From positions 62,001 through 126,000 of the forward strand of contig NZ_JADMNM010000004.1 in NCBI RefSeq assembly GCF_016461955.1: a stretch of 64,000 nucleotides of DNA, read 5' to 3'. The notes beneath the pieces are model-generated. The model searched no databases. It was not told the DNA's origin and saw only the letters and a list, made by a program, of their open reading frames with translations. The stretch comes from Qipengyuania sp. YIM B01966. Its GTDB lineage: Bacteria > Pseudomonadota > Alphaproteobacteria > Sphingomonadales > Sphingomonadaceae. Both the position numbers and the translations under genes were made by a program. Of this stretch, positions 52,561 to 62,985 are shown piece after piece; positions within the stretch are counted from its first letter, which is position 1; each line of letters starts with the position of its first letter.

Positions 52561-53382
52561 ATGGCGGGCGAATGGGATCGGTGGATCGGCGGTGAGGCCG
52601 AGGGGTCGGACCTGTTGACGCAGGGACTGATCGACGGGTTTTGTGCCACGCTCGATCTCGACCATAGCGGCACGGTGGCTCCGCCCGGCCTCCACTGGTG
52701 CCTCGCCCCTGGTGCGGTGCCAACGGCGGCACTCGGGCCCGATGGCCACCCGCCCAAGGGCGATCTGCTGCCGCCGATCCCGCTACCCCGGCGGATGTGG
52801 GCGGCGAGCCGGCTCGAGTTTCTCGCCCCCCTGACCGCCGGCGCGCCGATCACCCGGCTGACGCGCGTCGTGTCGGCCAGCGGCAAGGAAGGGCGCAGCG
52901 GGCCGCTGGGATTTGTCGAACTCGCCATGGAAACACGCGCTGACGGCGTGCCGGCCGTGCGCGAGGTCCAGACGCTGGTCTATCGCGCAGCGGGCAGCGC
53001 GATGACGCCGCTACCCGGCGCGGACACGCCCGATCTGTCCGGCTGGGACGCGGTCCGCACGCTGACCCCCAACGAACCGATGCTCCTGCGTTTCTCGGCG
53101 CTGACCTTCAACGCTCACCGCATCCATTACGACCTGCCCTACACGCGCGAGGTCGAGCTCTATCCCGCGCTGCTGGTGCACGGCCCGCTGGTCGCCAGCC
53201 TGCTGCTCAATCACGCGGCGGCTGCCTTCGGTCCGCTGGCCAGCGCCAGCGTCCGCGCCATGGCCCCGGCCTTTTGCGGCCAGCCATTGCACCTCGCGGC
53301 AAGCAGTGCCGACGGCGAGATTACCCTGCGCGCCATTGGTGGCGACGGGCGCACCATTATGGAGGGCTTGGCGCGGCTCTAG
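52561..53382 (+). CDS. MaoC-like acyl-CoA dehydratase
   Basis: A 273-residue double hot-dog protein, similar to 3-methylfumaryl-CoA / mesaconyl-C4-CoA hydratases. The second half has RFSALTFNAHRIHYDLPYTR, with the Asn/His region that binds and hydrates enoyl-CoA, and YPALLVHGPLVASLLLNH. The first half carries WCLAPGAVP and GDLLPPIPLPRRMWAASRLE. ATG 52561 is fixed by GAGGAGG about 7-9 bases upstream. It stands alone after tRNA-Thr; the pathway is not evident. Confidence 0.85.
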   Translation: MAGEWDRWIGGEAEGSDLLTQGLIDGFCATLDLDHSGTVAPPGLHWCLAPGAVPTAALGPDGHPPKGDLLPPIPLPRRMWAASRLEFLAPLTAGAPITRLTRVVSASGKEGRSGPLGFVELAMETRADGVPAVREVQTLVYRAAGSAMTPLPGADTPDLSGWDAVRTLTPNEPMLLRFSALTFNAHRIHYDLPYTREVELYPALLVHGPLVASLLLNHAAAAFGPLASASVRAMAPAFCGQPLHLAASSADGEITLRAIGGDGRTIMEGLARL

Positions 53383-53385
53383 CCG

Positions 53386-53682
53386 TCAGGCGCGCAGATC
53401 TGCCCACTCGGGATGCCGGCGGAACTGCGCCTCGACATAGGAGCATTGCGGGACAACCTTGAACCCTTCGGCCCGCGCATCCGCGATCAGCGCCTCGACC
53501 AGCGCCGCCGCCACGCCGCGCCCGCCGATTTCCGGCGGGACCAGCGTGTGATCCGCCACCCGCGCGCCGCCCCGATCTTTCCACGTCAGGCGGCCGACCG
53601 CATCCGATCCAGGCACCGCCGCGCGATATTCGCCGGTGGCGCCGTTATCATGATGAGTGATCTCGAAACTCTTGTCGGTCAC
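53386..53682 (-). CDS. Small GNAT-type N-acetyltransferase (YjdJ-like)
   Basis: A 98-residue domain. It has the acetyl-CoA loop LVPPEIGGRGVAAALVEALI, ADARAEGFKVVPQCSYVEAQ and the ending FRRHPEWADL, as in the short GCN5-related YJDJ-type family. Substrate unknown. GTG 53682 has AAGGAG 7 bases upstream. It converges with the dehydratase gene and diverges from threonine aldolase. Confidence 0.88.
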   Translation of the reverse strand: MTDKSFEITHHDNGATGEYRAAVPGSDAVGRLTWKDRGGARVADHTLVPPEIGGRGVAAALVEALIADARAEGFKVVPQCSYVEAQFRRHPEWADLRA

Positions 53683-53731
53683 GCGCTTTCTCCTTCTTGC
53701 AACCAACGCGCCGCCCGCTACGGGCGTTCCG

Positions 53732-54727
53732 ATGCTTTTCCTGTCGGATAATGCCGCGCCGGTCCATCCGCGCATCTGGGACGCGCTGCGCGCTGCTGAC
53801 GCGGCCGATGCGCCCTATGATGGCGATGGATTGTCGCAGCGGCTCGATGCGGCATTCTCGCAGCTGTTCGGGCGCGAATGCGCGGTCCTGTGGGCGGCCA
53901 CCGGCACGGCCGCCAACTGCCTCGCGCTTGCCACGCTGGTCCCTCCGCATGGCGCCGTGATCTGCCACCGCGAAGCGCATATCGAGGTCGATGAAGGCGG
54001 CGCGCCGGGCTTCTACCTCCACGGCGCCAAGCTGTTGCTGGCCGATGGCGAAGGCGCGCTGCTGACGCCCGCCGCGATTGCGGCAGTGGCCGATCCGATC
54101 CGCGACGATGTCCACCAGGTGCAGCCGCACGCCGTCTCGATCACGCAGGCGAGCGAATATGGCCGCGCCTATCGCCCGGCCGAACTGGCCGCCATCGCCG
54201 CCGAATGCCGCCAGCGCGGGCTGGCGCTGCATATGGACGGGGCACGCTTTGCCAATGCCGCCGCCTTCCTCGGCTGCACGGCGGGCGAAGCGGCCGGCCC
54301 GGTCGATACGCTGGCTTTCGGCTGCATCAAGAACGGCGCGATGAGCTCCGAGGCGGTGCTGTTCTTCGACCCCGAACGCGCGGCGCTCGCCCGCTATCGC
54401 CGCAAGCGCGCCGGGCATCTCCAGTCCAAGGGCCGCTTTCTCGCCGCGCAATTGCTGGCGATGGTCGAAGGCGATCTGTGGCTTGCCAATGCGCGCGCCG
54501 CCAATGGCGCGGCGGCGGAGATCGCGGCGGGATGCGCCGACCGGCTGCTCCACCCGGTCGAAGCGAACGAGCTGTTCGTGCGCCTGACCCCGGCAGAGCG
54601 CGCCGCGCTGCGCGGGGCCGGTTTCGCCTTCTACGATTGGGGGCCGGAGGCGGCGCGATTTGTCACCGCCTGGAACACCACGCCCGAGGCCGCCGCCGCG
54701 CTCGCCCGCGCCATCGCCGGATTATGA
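53732..54727 (+). CDS. Low-specificity L-threonine aldolase
   Basis: A 331-residue PLP enzyme that splits threonine to glycine and acetaldehyde. Early MLFLSDNAAPVHPRIWDAL, ATGTAANCLALATLV, HREAHIEVDEGGAPGF, LHMDGARFANAAAFLG, and the PLP lysine in DTLAFGCIKNGAMSSEAVLF. ATG 53732 is chosen because it begins the family N-terminus; a longer frame extends to 53657. It overlaps the EamA gene by ATGA. Confidence 0.91.
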   Translation: MLFLSDNAAPVHPRIWDALRAADAADAPYDGDGLSQRLDAAFSQLFGRECAVLWAATGTAANCLALATLVPPHGAVICHREAHIEVDEGGAPGFYLHGAKLLLADGEGALLTPAAIAAVADPIRDDVHQVQPHAVSITQASEYGRAYRPAELAAIAAECRQRGLALHMDGARFANAAAFLGCTAGEAAGPVDTLAFGCIKNGAMSSEAVLFFDPERAALARYRRKRAGHLQSKGRFLAAQLLAMVEGDLWLANARAANGAAAEIAAGCADRLLHPVEANELFVRLTPAERAALRGAGFAFYDWGPEAARFVTAWNTTPEAAAALARAIAGL

Positions 54728-55644
54728 CCCCGCCGCCCGCGCGCGCCGGATTGTGGACGCCGCGCATCATCTTGCCGTTCCTGCTGACCGCGATGATCTG
54801 GGGCTCGACCTGGTATATCATTCGCGGGCAGATCGACGGGGTGCCGGCAATGTGGTCGATCGCCTGGCGCTTTGCGTTGGCCGCCCCGGCGATGGCGCTG
54901 CTGGCGATCGCAACCGGGAAGGGCCTGGCGATGCCGGCGCGCGCGCACCGGCTGGCGCTGGCGATGGGGCTGTTCCAGTTCTGTGGCAATTACGCCTTTG
55001 TCTATCATAGCGAGCATCATCTGACCTCGGGCATCGTCGCGCTGGTGATCGGGGTGATGTTCGTCCCCAACGCCCTGTTCGCGCAGTGGCTGCTGGGCGA
55101 GCGGGTGACGCGGCAATTCCTGCTCGGCAGCGGGGTGGCGCTGGCCGGCATCGCGCTGTTGCTGGTTAATGAAGCGCGCGCCGCGCCGCTCGGGGGCACA
55201 GTGTGGCTGGGCGGGCTGCTGGCGCTTGCGGGGATGCTGTCGGCCTCGCTCGCCAATGTCATCCAGGCCGGGCCCGCGGGGCGCGGGGTGCCGCTGATCA
55301 GCCTGCTCGCCTGGGCCATGGCCTATGGCGCGCTGATCGATATCGCCGCTGCCTGGGCCATCGCCGGGCCGCCGGTGGCGCCGGCCGCGCCGGAATACTG
55401 GCTCGGCACGGCGTGGCTGGCGCTGGCGGGCAGCGTGGTCACCTTCCCGCTATACTACAATCTGGTCCGCGAACTGGGTGCCGGGCGGGCGGCCTATAAT
55501 GGCGTGCTGGTGGTGGTCATCGCCATGGCCGTTTCGACGCTGCTGGAAGGCTATCGTTGGTCATCCTTGGCCATGTTTGGCGCGCTGCTGTCTATCATTG
55601 GCATGGTTCTGGCGCTGCGTGCGCGGCAAATACGCACGGATTAG
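54724..55644 (+). CDS. EamA / DMT-family transporter
   Basis: A 306-residue inner-membrane carrier with about ten helices in two EamA repeats. N-terminal repeat ILPFLLTAMIWGSTWYIIRG, QFCGNYAFVYHSEHHLTSG, and second repeat GGLLALAGMLSASLANVIQA with TFPLYYNLVRELGAGRAAYN. Possibly an amino acid or metabolite exporter; coupling to threonine aldolase hints at amino acid efflux but does not prove it. Confidence 0.88.
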   Translation: MTPPPARAGLWTPRIILPFLLTAMIWGSTWYIIRGQIDGVPAMWSIAWRFALAAPAMALLAIATGKGLAMPARAHRLALAMGLFQFCGNYAFVYHSEHHLTSGIVALVIGVMFVPNALFAQWLLGERVTRQFLLGSGVALAGIALLLVNEARAAPLGGTVWLGGLLALAGMLSASLANVIQAGPAGRGVPLISLLAWAMAYGALIDIAAAWAIAGPPVAPAAPEYWLGTAWLALAGSVVTFPLYYNLVRELGAGRAAYNGVLVVVIAMAVSTLLEGYRWSSLAMFGALLSIIGMVLALRARQIRTD

Positions 55645-56429
55645 CCACCCGCTGCAAGGATCGCCGCAAGCCCTTCCCGATAAGTCGGAAAGGCCGGACG
55701 CCAGCCGAGCACCCGCCGCGCCTTGCCATTCGCCACCCGGCGGTTTTCGGCATAAAACCCTCGCGCCATCGGGGAAAGCTGCGCCTCTTCAAGCGTTCGC
55801 AGCGGCGGCAACGGCGCGCCGAGAAGGCGGCAGGCTTCCTCGACCACCGCATTCTGGCTCGCCGGTAGCTCGTCCGCGAAATTATAGGCCCCAGCCGGCC
55901 CGGTCAGGCCCGCGACCACGCCCGCGGCAAGATCATCGACATGGATACGGCTGAAGATTTGATGCGGCATATCAATGCGATGCGCGCTTCCCAACCGCAC
56001 CCGGTCGAGCGCGCTGCGACCCGGCCCGTAAATGCCCGGCAGGCGAAACACTCTTCCCCCGCGCGCCAGCCAGGCAGCGTCGGCGGCGCTGCGATCGGCC
56101 CGGCGGCCATGCCCGGTCGGGGCGCTCTCATCGACCCAAGCGCCGCCCGTATCGCCATAGACGCCGGTCGAGGAGAGGTAGCCCAGCCATTCCACGCTAC
56201 CCAGCTCCTCGCCGTAGCGGGCGAGCACGGGATCGCCCCCGTCAGCGGGCGGCACACTCGACAGGACATGGCTCGCCCCCTCCAGCGCCGCCCGCACCGC
56301 TGCCTCGTCGCCGAACGCCAGATCGCCCGCGCTGCCCGTGGCGCGTACCTCCCAGCCGCTGGCGGTGAGCAGCGCCGCAATCCGCTGCGCGCTGTAGCCG
56401 AGCCCGAAAATCACCATCCGCCCCATCAC
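55641..56429 (-). CDS. NAD-dependent epimerase/dehydratase family protein (YeeZ-like)
   Basis: A 262-residue extended SDR. N-terminal nucleotide site VIFGLGYSAQRIAALL (GxGxxxxxI type), LSSTGVYGDTGGAWVDE, RLPGIYGPGRSALDRV, and SRIHVDDLAAGV. The typical catalytic YxxxK is not obvious, as in the YeeZ subgroup. Function unknown. It converges with the EamA gene, overlapping by 4 bases. Confidence 0.85.
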   Translation of the reverse strand: MMGRMVIFGLGYSAQRIAALLTASGWEVRATGSAGDLAFGDEAAVRAALEGASHVLSSVPPADGGDPVLARYGEELGSVEWLGYLSSTGVYGDTGGAWVDESAPTGHGRRADRSAADAAWLARGGRVFRLPGIYGPGRSALDRVRLGSAHRIDMPHQIFSRIHVDDLAAGVVAGLTGPAGAYNFADELPASQNAVVEEACRLLGAPLPPLRTLEEAQLSPMARGFYAENRRVANGKARRVLGWRPAFPTYREGLAAILAAGG

Positions 56430-56479
56430 GCCCTCTCTAGCCGATGGACCGGCCGTGCAAAGACGCTAGAACAATCGCC

Positions 56480-59122
56480 ATGGATATCGCCCGCACCCCT
56501 TCGACCCCGTCTGGCAACCCCGAAATGGCCGACGCCGCCGCCGAGCCGCAGGCGCCCGCGGTGATCCACCGCAAGGATTACCGCCCCTTCGCCTGGCTCG
56601 TGCCGCAAACCCGGCTCCACTTCGACCTGGGCCTCGCGCAGACCCGCGTCACCGCCGAGCTGACCGTGGCGCCCAATCCGGCGGTCGAGGCCGAGCCGCA
56701 TATCCGCCTCAACGGCGATGGCCTGACGCCCCTGTCGGTCGAGGTCGATGGCGCAACCGTGAGCGATTGGTCGGTGACCGGCAGTGACCTGCTGGTGCCC
56801 TTGAGTGCCGGTGATCATACCGTGCGCATCGTCACCGAAATTGCCCCCGACCAGAACAGCCAGCTGATGGGGCTCTATGCCTCGAACGGGATGCTGTGCA
56901 CCCAGTGCGAGGCGGAAGGCTTCCGGCGCATCACCTTCTTTCCCGACCGGCCGGACGTGCTCAGCACCTATACTGTGCGGATGACAGGGCCGAAAGCGGC
57001 GTTTCCGGTGCTGCTGTCGAATGGTAATCGCGTGGCAGGGGGAGAAGGCAGCGACGGCACGCATTGGGCCGAATGGCACGATCCCTGGCCCAAGCCGTCC
57101 TATCTGTTCGCTCTGGTCGCCGGCGATCTCGTCGCCCGCCGCGACAGCTTCACGACCATGACCGGCCGCGAGGTGGCGCTCGCCATCTGGGTCCGCGCGG
57201 GCGACCTCGACCGCACGCAGCACGCGATGGACAGCCTCAAGGCGAGCATGACATGGGACGAGGAGGTGTTCGGCCGCGAATATGATCTCGACTGCTACAA
57301 CATCGTCGCGGTCAGCGATTTCAACATGGGGGCGATGGAAAACAAGGGGCTCAACGTCTTCAACACCAAATATGTGCTGGCCGATACCGCGACCGCGACC
57401 GATGGCGATTATGACGGCGTCGAAGGGGTCATCGCGCACGAATATTTCCACAATTGGTCGGGCAACCGCGTCACCTGCCGCGACTGGTTCCAGCTAAGCC
57501 TCAAGGAAGGCTTCACCGTGCTGCGCGATCAGCTGTTCAGCCAGGATATGCAGGGCGAGGCGGTGAAACGGATCGAGGACGTGCGGCTGCTCCGCAGTGT
57601 CCAGTTCCCCGAGGATTCGGGCCCGCTGGCGCACCCCATCCGCCCCGACAGCTTCCGCGAGATCAGCAATTTCTACACCTCGACCATCTACAACAAGGGG
57701 GCCGAGGTGATCCGCATGATGCGGACCATGGCGGGCGCGGAGGCGTTCCGGCGCGGCTGCGACCTCTATTTCGAGCGCCACGATGGCCAGGCCGCCACTT
57801 GCGAGGATTTCATCCGCGCGATCGAGGAGGGCGCCGGGATCGACCTCACCCAGTTCCGGCTGTGGTACGAACAGGCCGGCACCCCGCAGGTGCGCGCCCG
57901 GCTCAGCCATCAGGGCGATACCGCCACCCTCACCCTGACGCAGAGGGTGCCGCCAACACCGGGCCAGCCCGACAAGCAGCCAATGCCGATCCCGCTCCTC
58001 GTGGCGCTGTTCGACCGCGATACTGGCCGCCACCGGGGCGAGGAACTGATCGTATTGACGGGCGAGCAGGCGAGGTTTGAATGGTCCGGATTCGCCAGTC
58101 CGCCAGTGCTGTCGATCAACCGCCGCTTCACGGCGCCGATCACGCTCGAGCGCGAGGTCAGCACTGCGGATCTGGTGTTCCTCGCCGCGCATGATGACGA
58201 CGCCTTTGCCCGTTACGAGGCGATGCAGGAACTGGTTGTCGGCTATCTCATCGCCGCGGTCGCGGGCAAGGCCGACGACGAGGTGCGCGCGGCCATCGGC
58301 GAGGCAATGCGCGCCGTGCTGGGCGACGAGCGGCTGGATGATCTGATGCGCGGCGAATTGCTGATCCTGCCCAGCCAGACCTATCTTGCCGAGCAATTCG
58401 ATGCGGCCGATCCGGCGGCGATCCACGCGGCGCGCGAATCGCTGAAGGGCTGGCTGGGCCAGACGCTGGAGGCTGATTTCATCGCCGCGCACCAGCGCGC
58501 CAGCGGCGTGCCCTATTCGCTCAGCCCCGAGGCACGCGGCGCGCGCAAATTGAAGACGCAGGCGCTGGTCTATCTCGCCGCCGGCAACCCGGACCGCGCG
58601 GCCGACATGGCCGCAGCGCAATATGATGCCGCCGACAACATGACCGACCGGCAAGGCGCGCTGATGGTGCTGACGGGTCTGCGCAGCGCAGCACGGACCG
58701 ACCGGCTGATCGATTTCTATCGCCGCTTCGAAGGCGATGCGCTGGTGATCGACAAATGGTTTTCGCTTCAGGCGAGCTCGCTGCATCCTGCGGTTCTCGA
58801 ACACGTCAAGGCGCTGGCCAAGCACCCCGATTTCACACTGCGCAATCCCAACCGCGTGCGCAGCCTCTACATGGCCTTTGCCGGCAATCCGCATGGCTTT
58901 CATCAGGCCGATGGCGCCGGCTATCGGATTATTGCCGACCTGATTCTCGAACTCGATCCGCTGAACCCGCAGACTGCGGCGCGCTTCGTTCCTGCGCTCG
59001 GCCGCTGGCGGCGGATAGAGCCCGGCCGGGCGGCGCTAATGCGGGAGGAGCTCGAGCGGATCGCGGCCGCGCCCGGCCTGTCGCGCGACACGCAGGAACA
59101 GGTGCTGCGCAGCCTTGGTTGA
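56480..59122 (+). CDS. pepN: Aminopeptidase N
   Basis: An 880-residue M1 zinc aminopeptidase. GAMENKGLNVFNTKYVLAD holds the substrate exopeptidase motif, HEYFHNWSGNRVTCRDWFQL and LKEGFTVLRDQLF supply the HExxH...E zinc ligands. The C-terminal helical domain is complete. ATG 56480 has no clear ribosome site; ATG 56525 is an alternative. PgeF overlaps its end by 8 bases. Confidence 0.96.
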   Translation: MDIARTPSTPSGNPEMADAAAEPQAPAVIHRKDYRPFAWLVPQTRLHFDLGLAQTRVTAELTVAPNPAVEAEPHIRLNGDGLTPLSVEVDGATVSDWSVTGSDLLVPLSAGDHTVRIVTEIAPDQNSQLMGLYASNGMLCTQCEAEGFRRITFFPDRPDVLSTYTVRMTGPKAAFPVLLSNGNRVAGGEGSDGTHWAEWHDPWPKPSYLFALVAGDLVARRDSFTTMTGREVALAIWVRAGDLDRTQHAMDSLKASMTWDEEVFGREYDLDCYNIVAVSDFNMGAMENKGLNVFNTKYVLADTATATDGDYDGVEGVIAHEYFHNWSGNRVTCRDWFQLSLKEGFTVLRDQLFSQDMQGEAVKRIEDVRLLRSVQFPEDSGPLAHPIRPDSFREISNFYTSTIYNKGAEVIRMMRTMAGAEAFRRGCDLYFERHDGQAATCEDFIRAIEEGAGIDLTQFRLWYEQAGTPQVRARLSHQGDTATLTLTQRVPPTPGQPDKQPMPIPLLVALFDRDTGRHRGEELIVLTGEQARFEWSGFASPPVLSINRRFTAPITLEREVSTADLVFLAAHDDDAFARYEAMQELVVGYLIAAVAGKADDEVRAAIGEAMRAVLGDERLDDLMRGELLILPSQTYLAEQFDAADPAAIHAARESLKGWLGQTLEADFIAAHQRASGVPYSLSPEARGARKLKTQALVYLAAGNPDRAADMAAAQYDAADNMTDRQGALMVLTGLRSAARTDRLIDFYRRFEGDALVIDKWFSLQASSLHPAVLEHVKALAKHPDFTLRNPNRVRSLYMAFAGNPHGFHQADGAGYRIIADLILELDPLNPQTAARFVPALGRWRRIEPGRAALMREELERIAAAPGLSRDTQEQVLRSLG

Positions 59123-59873
59123 GGTGCTGCGCTCGGCCGCGCTGGCAGGCATCGCGCACGGCTTCTGCACACGGCAGGGCGGCGTCTCGCGCGGCGCGGT
59201 GGCCGGACTCAATGCCGGCCTTGGCTCGGACGACGATCCGGCGGCGGTGGCGGAAAACCGTGCGCGCGCGCTGGCCGCGATCGCGCCAGGCGCAGTGATG
59301 GTCGCGCCCTATCAGGTCCACTCGCCCGACGTGCTGATGGTGACTGAACCCTGGCCCGACAGCGCGCGCCCGCCGGCCGATGCACTGGTGACCGACCGGC
59401 CCGGCATCGCGCTTTCGATCCTGACCGCCGATTGCGCGCCGGTGCTCTTGGCCGACTGCGAGGCAGGCGTGATCGGCGCCGCTCATGCCGGCTGGCGGGG
59501 GGCGCATGGCGGGGTGCTCGAGAACACCGTCGCCGCGATGGTCCGCCTTGGCGCGCGGCCCGCCCACATCGTCGCCGCCATCGGCCCGACCATCGCTCAG
59601 GTCAGTTACGAGGTCGATGACAGCTTCCGCGCCGGTTTCACCCCGGCGGACGCGCGCTTCTTCGCGCGTAGAGCACCGGGAAAATGGCAATTCGACCTGC
59701 CCGCCTATGTCGCGCAGCGGCTCCGCATGGCCGGGGTCGACGAAATCGACGATCTGGCCCTCGACACCTATACCGACGAGGCGCGGTTCTATTCCTTTCG
59801 CCGGGCCACCCATCGCGGCGAGGCAAGCTACGGCCGGTTGCTCTGTGTCATCGCCTTGCCACAAACCCCCTGA
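59115..59873 (+). CDS. pgeF: Peptidoglycan editing factor PgeF (multicopper/laccase-domain family)
   Basis: A 252-residue YfiH-type protein that in E. coli removes miscoupled amino acids from UDP-MurNAc precursors. Family features: THGFCTRQGGVS-type start (HGFCTRQGGVS), VHSPDVLMV, LTADCAPVLLADC and AHAGWRGAHGG. TTG 59115 overlaps pepN by 8 bases; GTG 59124 is a second possibility, neither with a strong ribosome site. Confidence 0.9.
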   Translation: MVEVLRSAALAGIAHGFCTRQGGVSRGAVAGLNAGLGSDDDPAAVAENRARALAAIAPGAVMVAPYQVHSPDVLMVTEPWPDSARPPADALVTDRPGIALSILTADCAPVLLADCEAGVIGAAHAGWRGAHGGVLENTVAAMVRLGARPAHIVAAIGPTIAQVSYEVDDSFRAGFTPADARFFARRAPGKWQFDLPAYVAQRLRMAGVDEIDDLALDTYTDEARFYSFRRATHRGEASYGRLLCVIALPQTP

Positions 59874-60075
59874 GCCGGCCAAAAACCCGGTTGGCAGGCG
59901 GCCGTTTCGCGGTTAGAGGCCGGCCAAACCGGCACCGGGAGGCAGGCGCATCGTGCCCGCCGCACACCCGATGATAAAGCGCGGATTGGGGGCAACTCGG
60001 TTCAAGCAACGGTTGCAGTATTTCTGAGCTTCGTCTGTCGCTGACGCGCGGGACGGAACTGAACAAGGCGGGATC

Positions 60076-60717
60076 ATGGTGAACACCACTGGCAGCGTTA
60101 CCCCCGGGGGAATCGAGGGCGATGCCCTGCCGGGCGACCAGCACGGCGTATCGCACATCACTCCGGTCGGGGAACCGGGCGATGGTGATGGTGCCGACGG
60201 CGTCCGCCGCCGTGACTTCATCAATATCGCTGCCACCAGCGCGGCCGCGATGGGCGGCATCGCGGTGCTCTATCCGCTGATCAGCCAGATGGCCCCGTCG
60301 GCCGACGTGCTGGCCGAAAGCACCACTGAAGTCGATGTCAGCGCCATTCAGGCCGGGCAGGCGATCAAGGCGGTGTTTCGCAAGCAGCCGCTGTTCATCC
60401 GCCGGCTGACGCCGGCCGAAATCGCTGCCGCCAATGCGGTCGATGTCGGCTCGCTGCGCGATCCCGCGACGCTCGCCGAACGGACCAAGGAAGGGCACGG
60501 CGACGTGCTCGTCACGATGGGCGTGTGCACCCATCTGGGCTGCGTCCCGCTGGGCGCGGCCGAAGGCGAGAACAAGGGCGAGTTCGGCGGCTATTTCTGC
60601 CCCTGCCATGGCTCGCACTACGACACCGCAGCGCGCATCCGCAAAGGTCCGGCGCCGCTCAATCTCGAAGTGCCCGAATATGAATTCACGTCCGACACCG
60701 TGATCCGGGTTGGCTGA
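60076..60717 (+). CDS. petA: Cytochrome bc1 iron-sulfur (Rieske) subunit
   Basis: A 213-residue Rieske protein. A twin-arginine-type anchor ([20 protein letters not shown]) precedes the helix, and the cluster-binding boxes CTHLGC and CPCHGSHYD are intact. It moves electrons from ubiquinol to cytochrome c1. First gene of petABC. The 202 bases upstream, after pgeF, probably hold its promoter. Confidence 0.97.
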   Translation: MVNTTGSVTPGGIEGDALPGDQHGVSHITPVGEPGDGDGADGVRRRDFINIAATSAAAMGGIAVLYPLISQMAPSADVLAESTTEVDVSAIQAGQAIKAVFRKQPLFIRRLTPAEIAAANAVDVGSLRDPATLAERTKEGHGDVLVTMGVCTHLGCVPLGAAEGENKGEFGGYFCPCHGSHYDTAARIRKGPAPLNLEVPEYEFTSDTVIRVG

Positions 60718-60734
60718 GGAATAGAGACCGCATC

Positions 60735-62054
60735 ATGAGCTTTCCCTGGGCCAAGCAATACGAACCGCAGACGGGTATTACCCGGTTTCTCGACGAGAAG
60801 CTGCCCCTCCCGCGCCTCGTCTACAACGCGATCGGCGGCGGTTATCCGGTGCCGCGCAACCTCAACTACATGTGGAATTTCGGCGTTCTCGCCGGGTTCT
60901 GTCTGGTGTTGCAGATCGTTACCGGCGTCGTCCTGGCGATGCATTATGCCGCCAATGCGCAGGTCGCCTTTGCCACCACCGAACACATCATGCGCGATGT
61001 GAACTGGGGCTGGTTGATGCGCTACGGCCATGCGAACGGCGCCAGCTTCTTCTTCGTGGTGGTCTACCTCCACATCTTCCGCGGCTTCTTCTACTCGTCT
61101 TACAAGGCCCCGCGCGAGATGATCTGGCTCCTGGGCGTGGTCATCTTCCTCTTGATGATGGCGACGGCCTTCATGGGCTACGTGCTGCCCTGGGGCCAGA
61201 TGAGCTTCTGGGGTGCCAAGGTGATTACCGGCCTGTTCGGCGCGATCCCGCTGATCGGCGAGCCGTTGCAGGTGTGGCTGCTGGGCGGCTTTGCCCCCGA
61301 CAATGCGGCGCTCAACCGGTTCTTCTCGCTGCACTTCCTGCTGCCCTTCGTGATTGCTGCGGTCGTCATCCTGCACATCTGGGCGCTGCATATTCCGGGC
61401 TCGTCGAATCCCACCGGGGTCGAGGTGAAGCAGGAATCGGACACGGTCCCGTTCCACCCCTATTACACGGCCAAGGACGGCTTCGGGCTGGGCGTGTTCC
61501 TGCTGCTTTATGGGCTGATGGTGTTCTTCCTGCCCAACGCGCTCGGTCACCCGGACAATTATATCGAGGCGAACCCCCTTTCGACGCCGGCGCATATCGT
61601 GCCCGAATGGTATTTCTGGCCGTTCTACGCGATCCTGCGCGCCTTCACCGCCGACTTCTTCTTCATTCCGGCCAAGCTGCTCGGCGTGCTGGCGATGTTC
61701 GCGGCGATCCTGGTGTGGTTCTTCCTGCCCTGGCTCGACAAGTCGCCGGTGCGTTCAGGCCATTATCGCCCGCTGTTCCGCAAGTTCTTCTGGTTCGGGC
61801 TGATCCCGGCGATGGCGGTGCTGTTCTGGTGCGGCGGCGCCCCGGCGGAAGAGCCCTATGTGATGCTCAGCCAGATCGCGACCGCCTATTACTTCCTGCA
61901 CTTCCTCGTGATTCTGCCGATCGTCTCGTCGATCGAACGGCCCGAACCGCTGCCGACCTCGATCACTGCGGCCGTACTGGGCGATAGCGAGGATGCGCCG
62001 ATGGATCGCGACCAGCGCCCTGACCTGCCTGCCACCCCGGCTCCGGCCCTCTGA
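60735..62054 (+). CDS. petB: Cytochrome b of the bc1 complex
   Basis: A 439-residue eight-helix cytochrome b. Haem-ligating His pairs are in [20 protein letters not shown]-like segments and the paired HIFRGF and later [25 protein letters not shown] and [15 protein letters not shown] are the quinol site motifs. Eighteen bases after petA. Confidence 0.97.
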   Translation: MSFPWAKQYEPQTGITRFLDEKLPLPRLVYNAIGGGYPVPRNLNYMWNFGVLAGFCLVLQIVTGVVLAMHYAANAQVAFATTEHIMRDVNWGWLMRYGHANGASFFFVVVYLHIFRGFFYSSYKAPREMIWLLGVVIFLLMMATAFMGYVLPWGQMSFWGAKVITGLFGAIPLIGEPLQVWLLGGFAPDNAALNRFFSLHFLLPFVIAAVVILHIWALHIPGSSNPTGVEVKQESDTVPFHPYYTAKDGFGLGVFLLLYGLMVFFLPNALGHPDNYIEANPLSTPAHIVPEWYFWPFYAILRAFTADFFFIPAKLLGVLAMFAAILVWFFLPWLDKSPVRSGHYRPLFRKFFWFGLIPAMAVLFWCGGAPAEEPYVMLSQIATAYYFLHFLVILPIVSSIERPEPLPTSITAAVLGDSEDAPMDRDQRPDLPATPAPAL

Positions 62055-62082
62055 CGAATTTGCGAATTGGAAAGCGCCTGAC

Positions 62083-62946
62083 ATGATCCGCCTCTTCGGT
62101 ATCCTCGCCGGCCTGTTCTTCGCGCTCGCATCGCTGTGGGCGTTCGTCTTCGGGGCGGGCACCGTCATCAGCCAGGGCCATCTGGTGGAGCCGACGGCCG
62201 AACACGAGTTTCATCTGTTGCCGCGCGATGCGAATCTTCCGACAGATGGCGCGTTCGGCAAATGGGACGTCGCGCAGCTGCAACGCGGCATGCAGGTCTA
62301 CAAGGAAGTCTGCGCCGCCTGTCATGGGTTGAAATATGTCGCCTTCCGTGACCTCGAGGCGCTCGGCTATAACGAAGCCGAAGTGAAGGCGATCGCGGCC
62401 GGCTTCCAAGTGCCGGGCGTCGATCCCAACACTGGCGAGGCGGCGCTACGCCCCGGCCTGCCGACCGACAAGTTCCCCTCGCCCTATCCCAACGCGATCG
62501 CGGCGGCGGCGGCGAACAACAATGCCATCCCGCCCGACCTGTCGCTGATCACCAAGGCGCGGCATGACGGGCCCAATTACGTTTATTCGTTGCTGACCGG
62601 TTACGGGCAGATTCCGGGTGAGCTGAAGCGCGAATTCCCTGCCTTCTCGACCCCGGGCGGGTTGCATTTCAATCGGTATTTCCCGACGCTCAACCTCGCC
62701 ATGGCCCCGCCGCTGACGGCGGATGGGCAGGTGACCTATGCCGAAGGCCAGCCCAAGCCGACGGTCGACCAGATGGCGCGCGATGTTGCCGCGTTCCTGA
62801 CCTGGACCGCCGAACCCAAGCTGGTCGAACGCAAGCAGACTGGCTGGCCGGTGCTGGGCTTCCTGCTGTTCGCTACGGTGCTCGCTTTCCTGGCCAAGAA
62901 GCAGATCTGGGCGCGGCTGAAGCGTCCCGGTCACCACGGCGCCTGA
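62083..62946 (+). CDS. petC: Cytochrome c1
   Basis: A 287-residue membrane-anchored cytochrome. It has a signal anchor (ILAGLFFALASLWAFVFGAG), the haem site VCAACHGLKYVAFRD, the ligand Met in LNLAMAPPLTADG, and a C-terminal helix (PVLGFLLFATVLAFLAKK). GGAAAG lies upstream of ATG 62083. Twenty-eight bases after petB. Confidence 0.97.
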   Translation: MIRLFGILAGLFFALASLWAFVFGAGTVISQGHLVEPTAEHEFHLLPRDANLPTDGAFGKWDVAQLQRGMQVYKEVCAACHGLKYVAFRDLEALGYNEAEVKAIAAGFQVPGVDPNTGEAALRPGLPTDKFPSPYPNAIAAAAANNNAIPPDLSLITKARHDGPNYVYSLLTGYGQIPGELKREFPAFSTPGGLHFNRYFPTLNLAMAPPLTADGQVTYAEGQPKPTVDQMARDVAAFLTWTAEPKLVERKQTGWPVLGFLLFATVLAFLAKKQIWARLKRPGHHGA

Positions 62947-62985
62947 TCCGGCCCGCGCCGGCCCGACCTGGCGCGCGGCGGATTG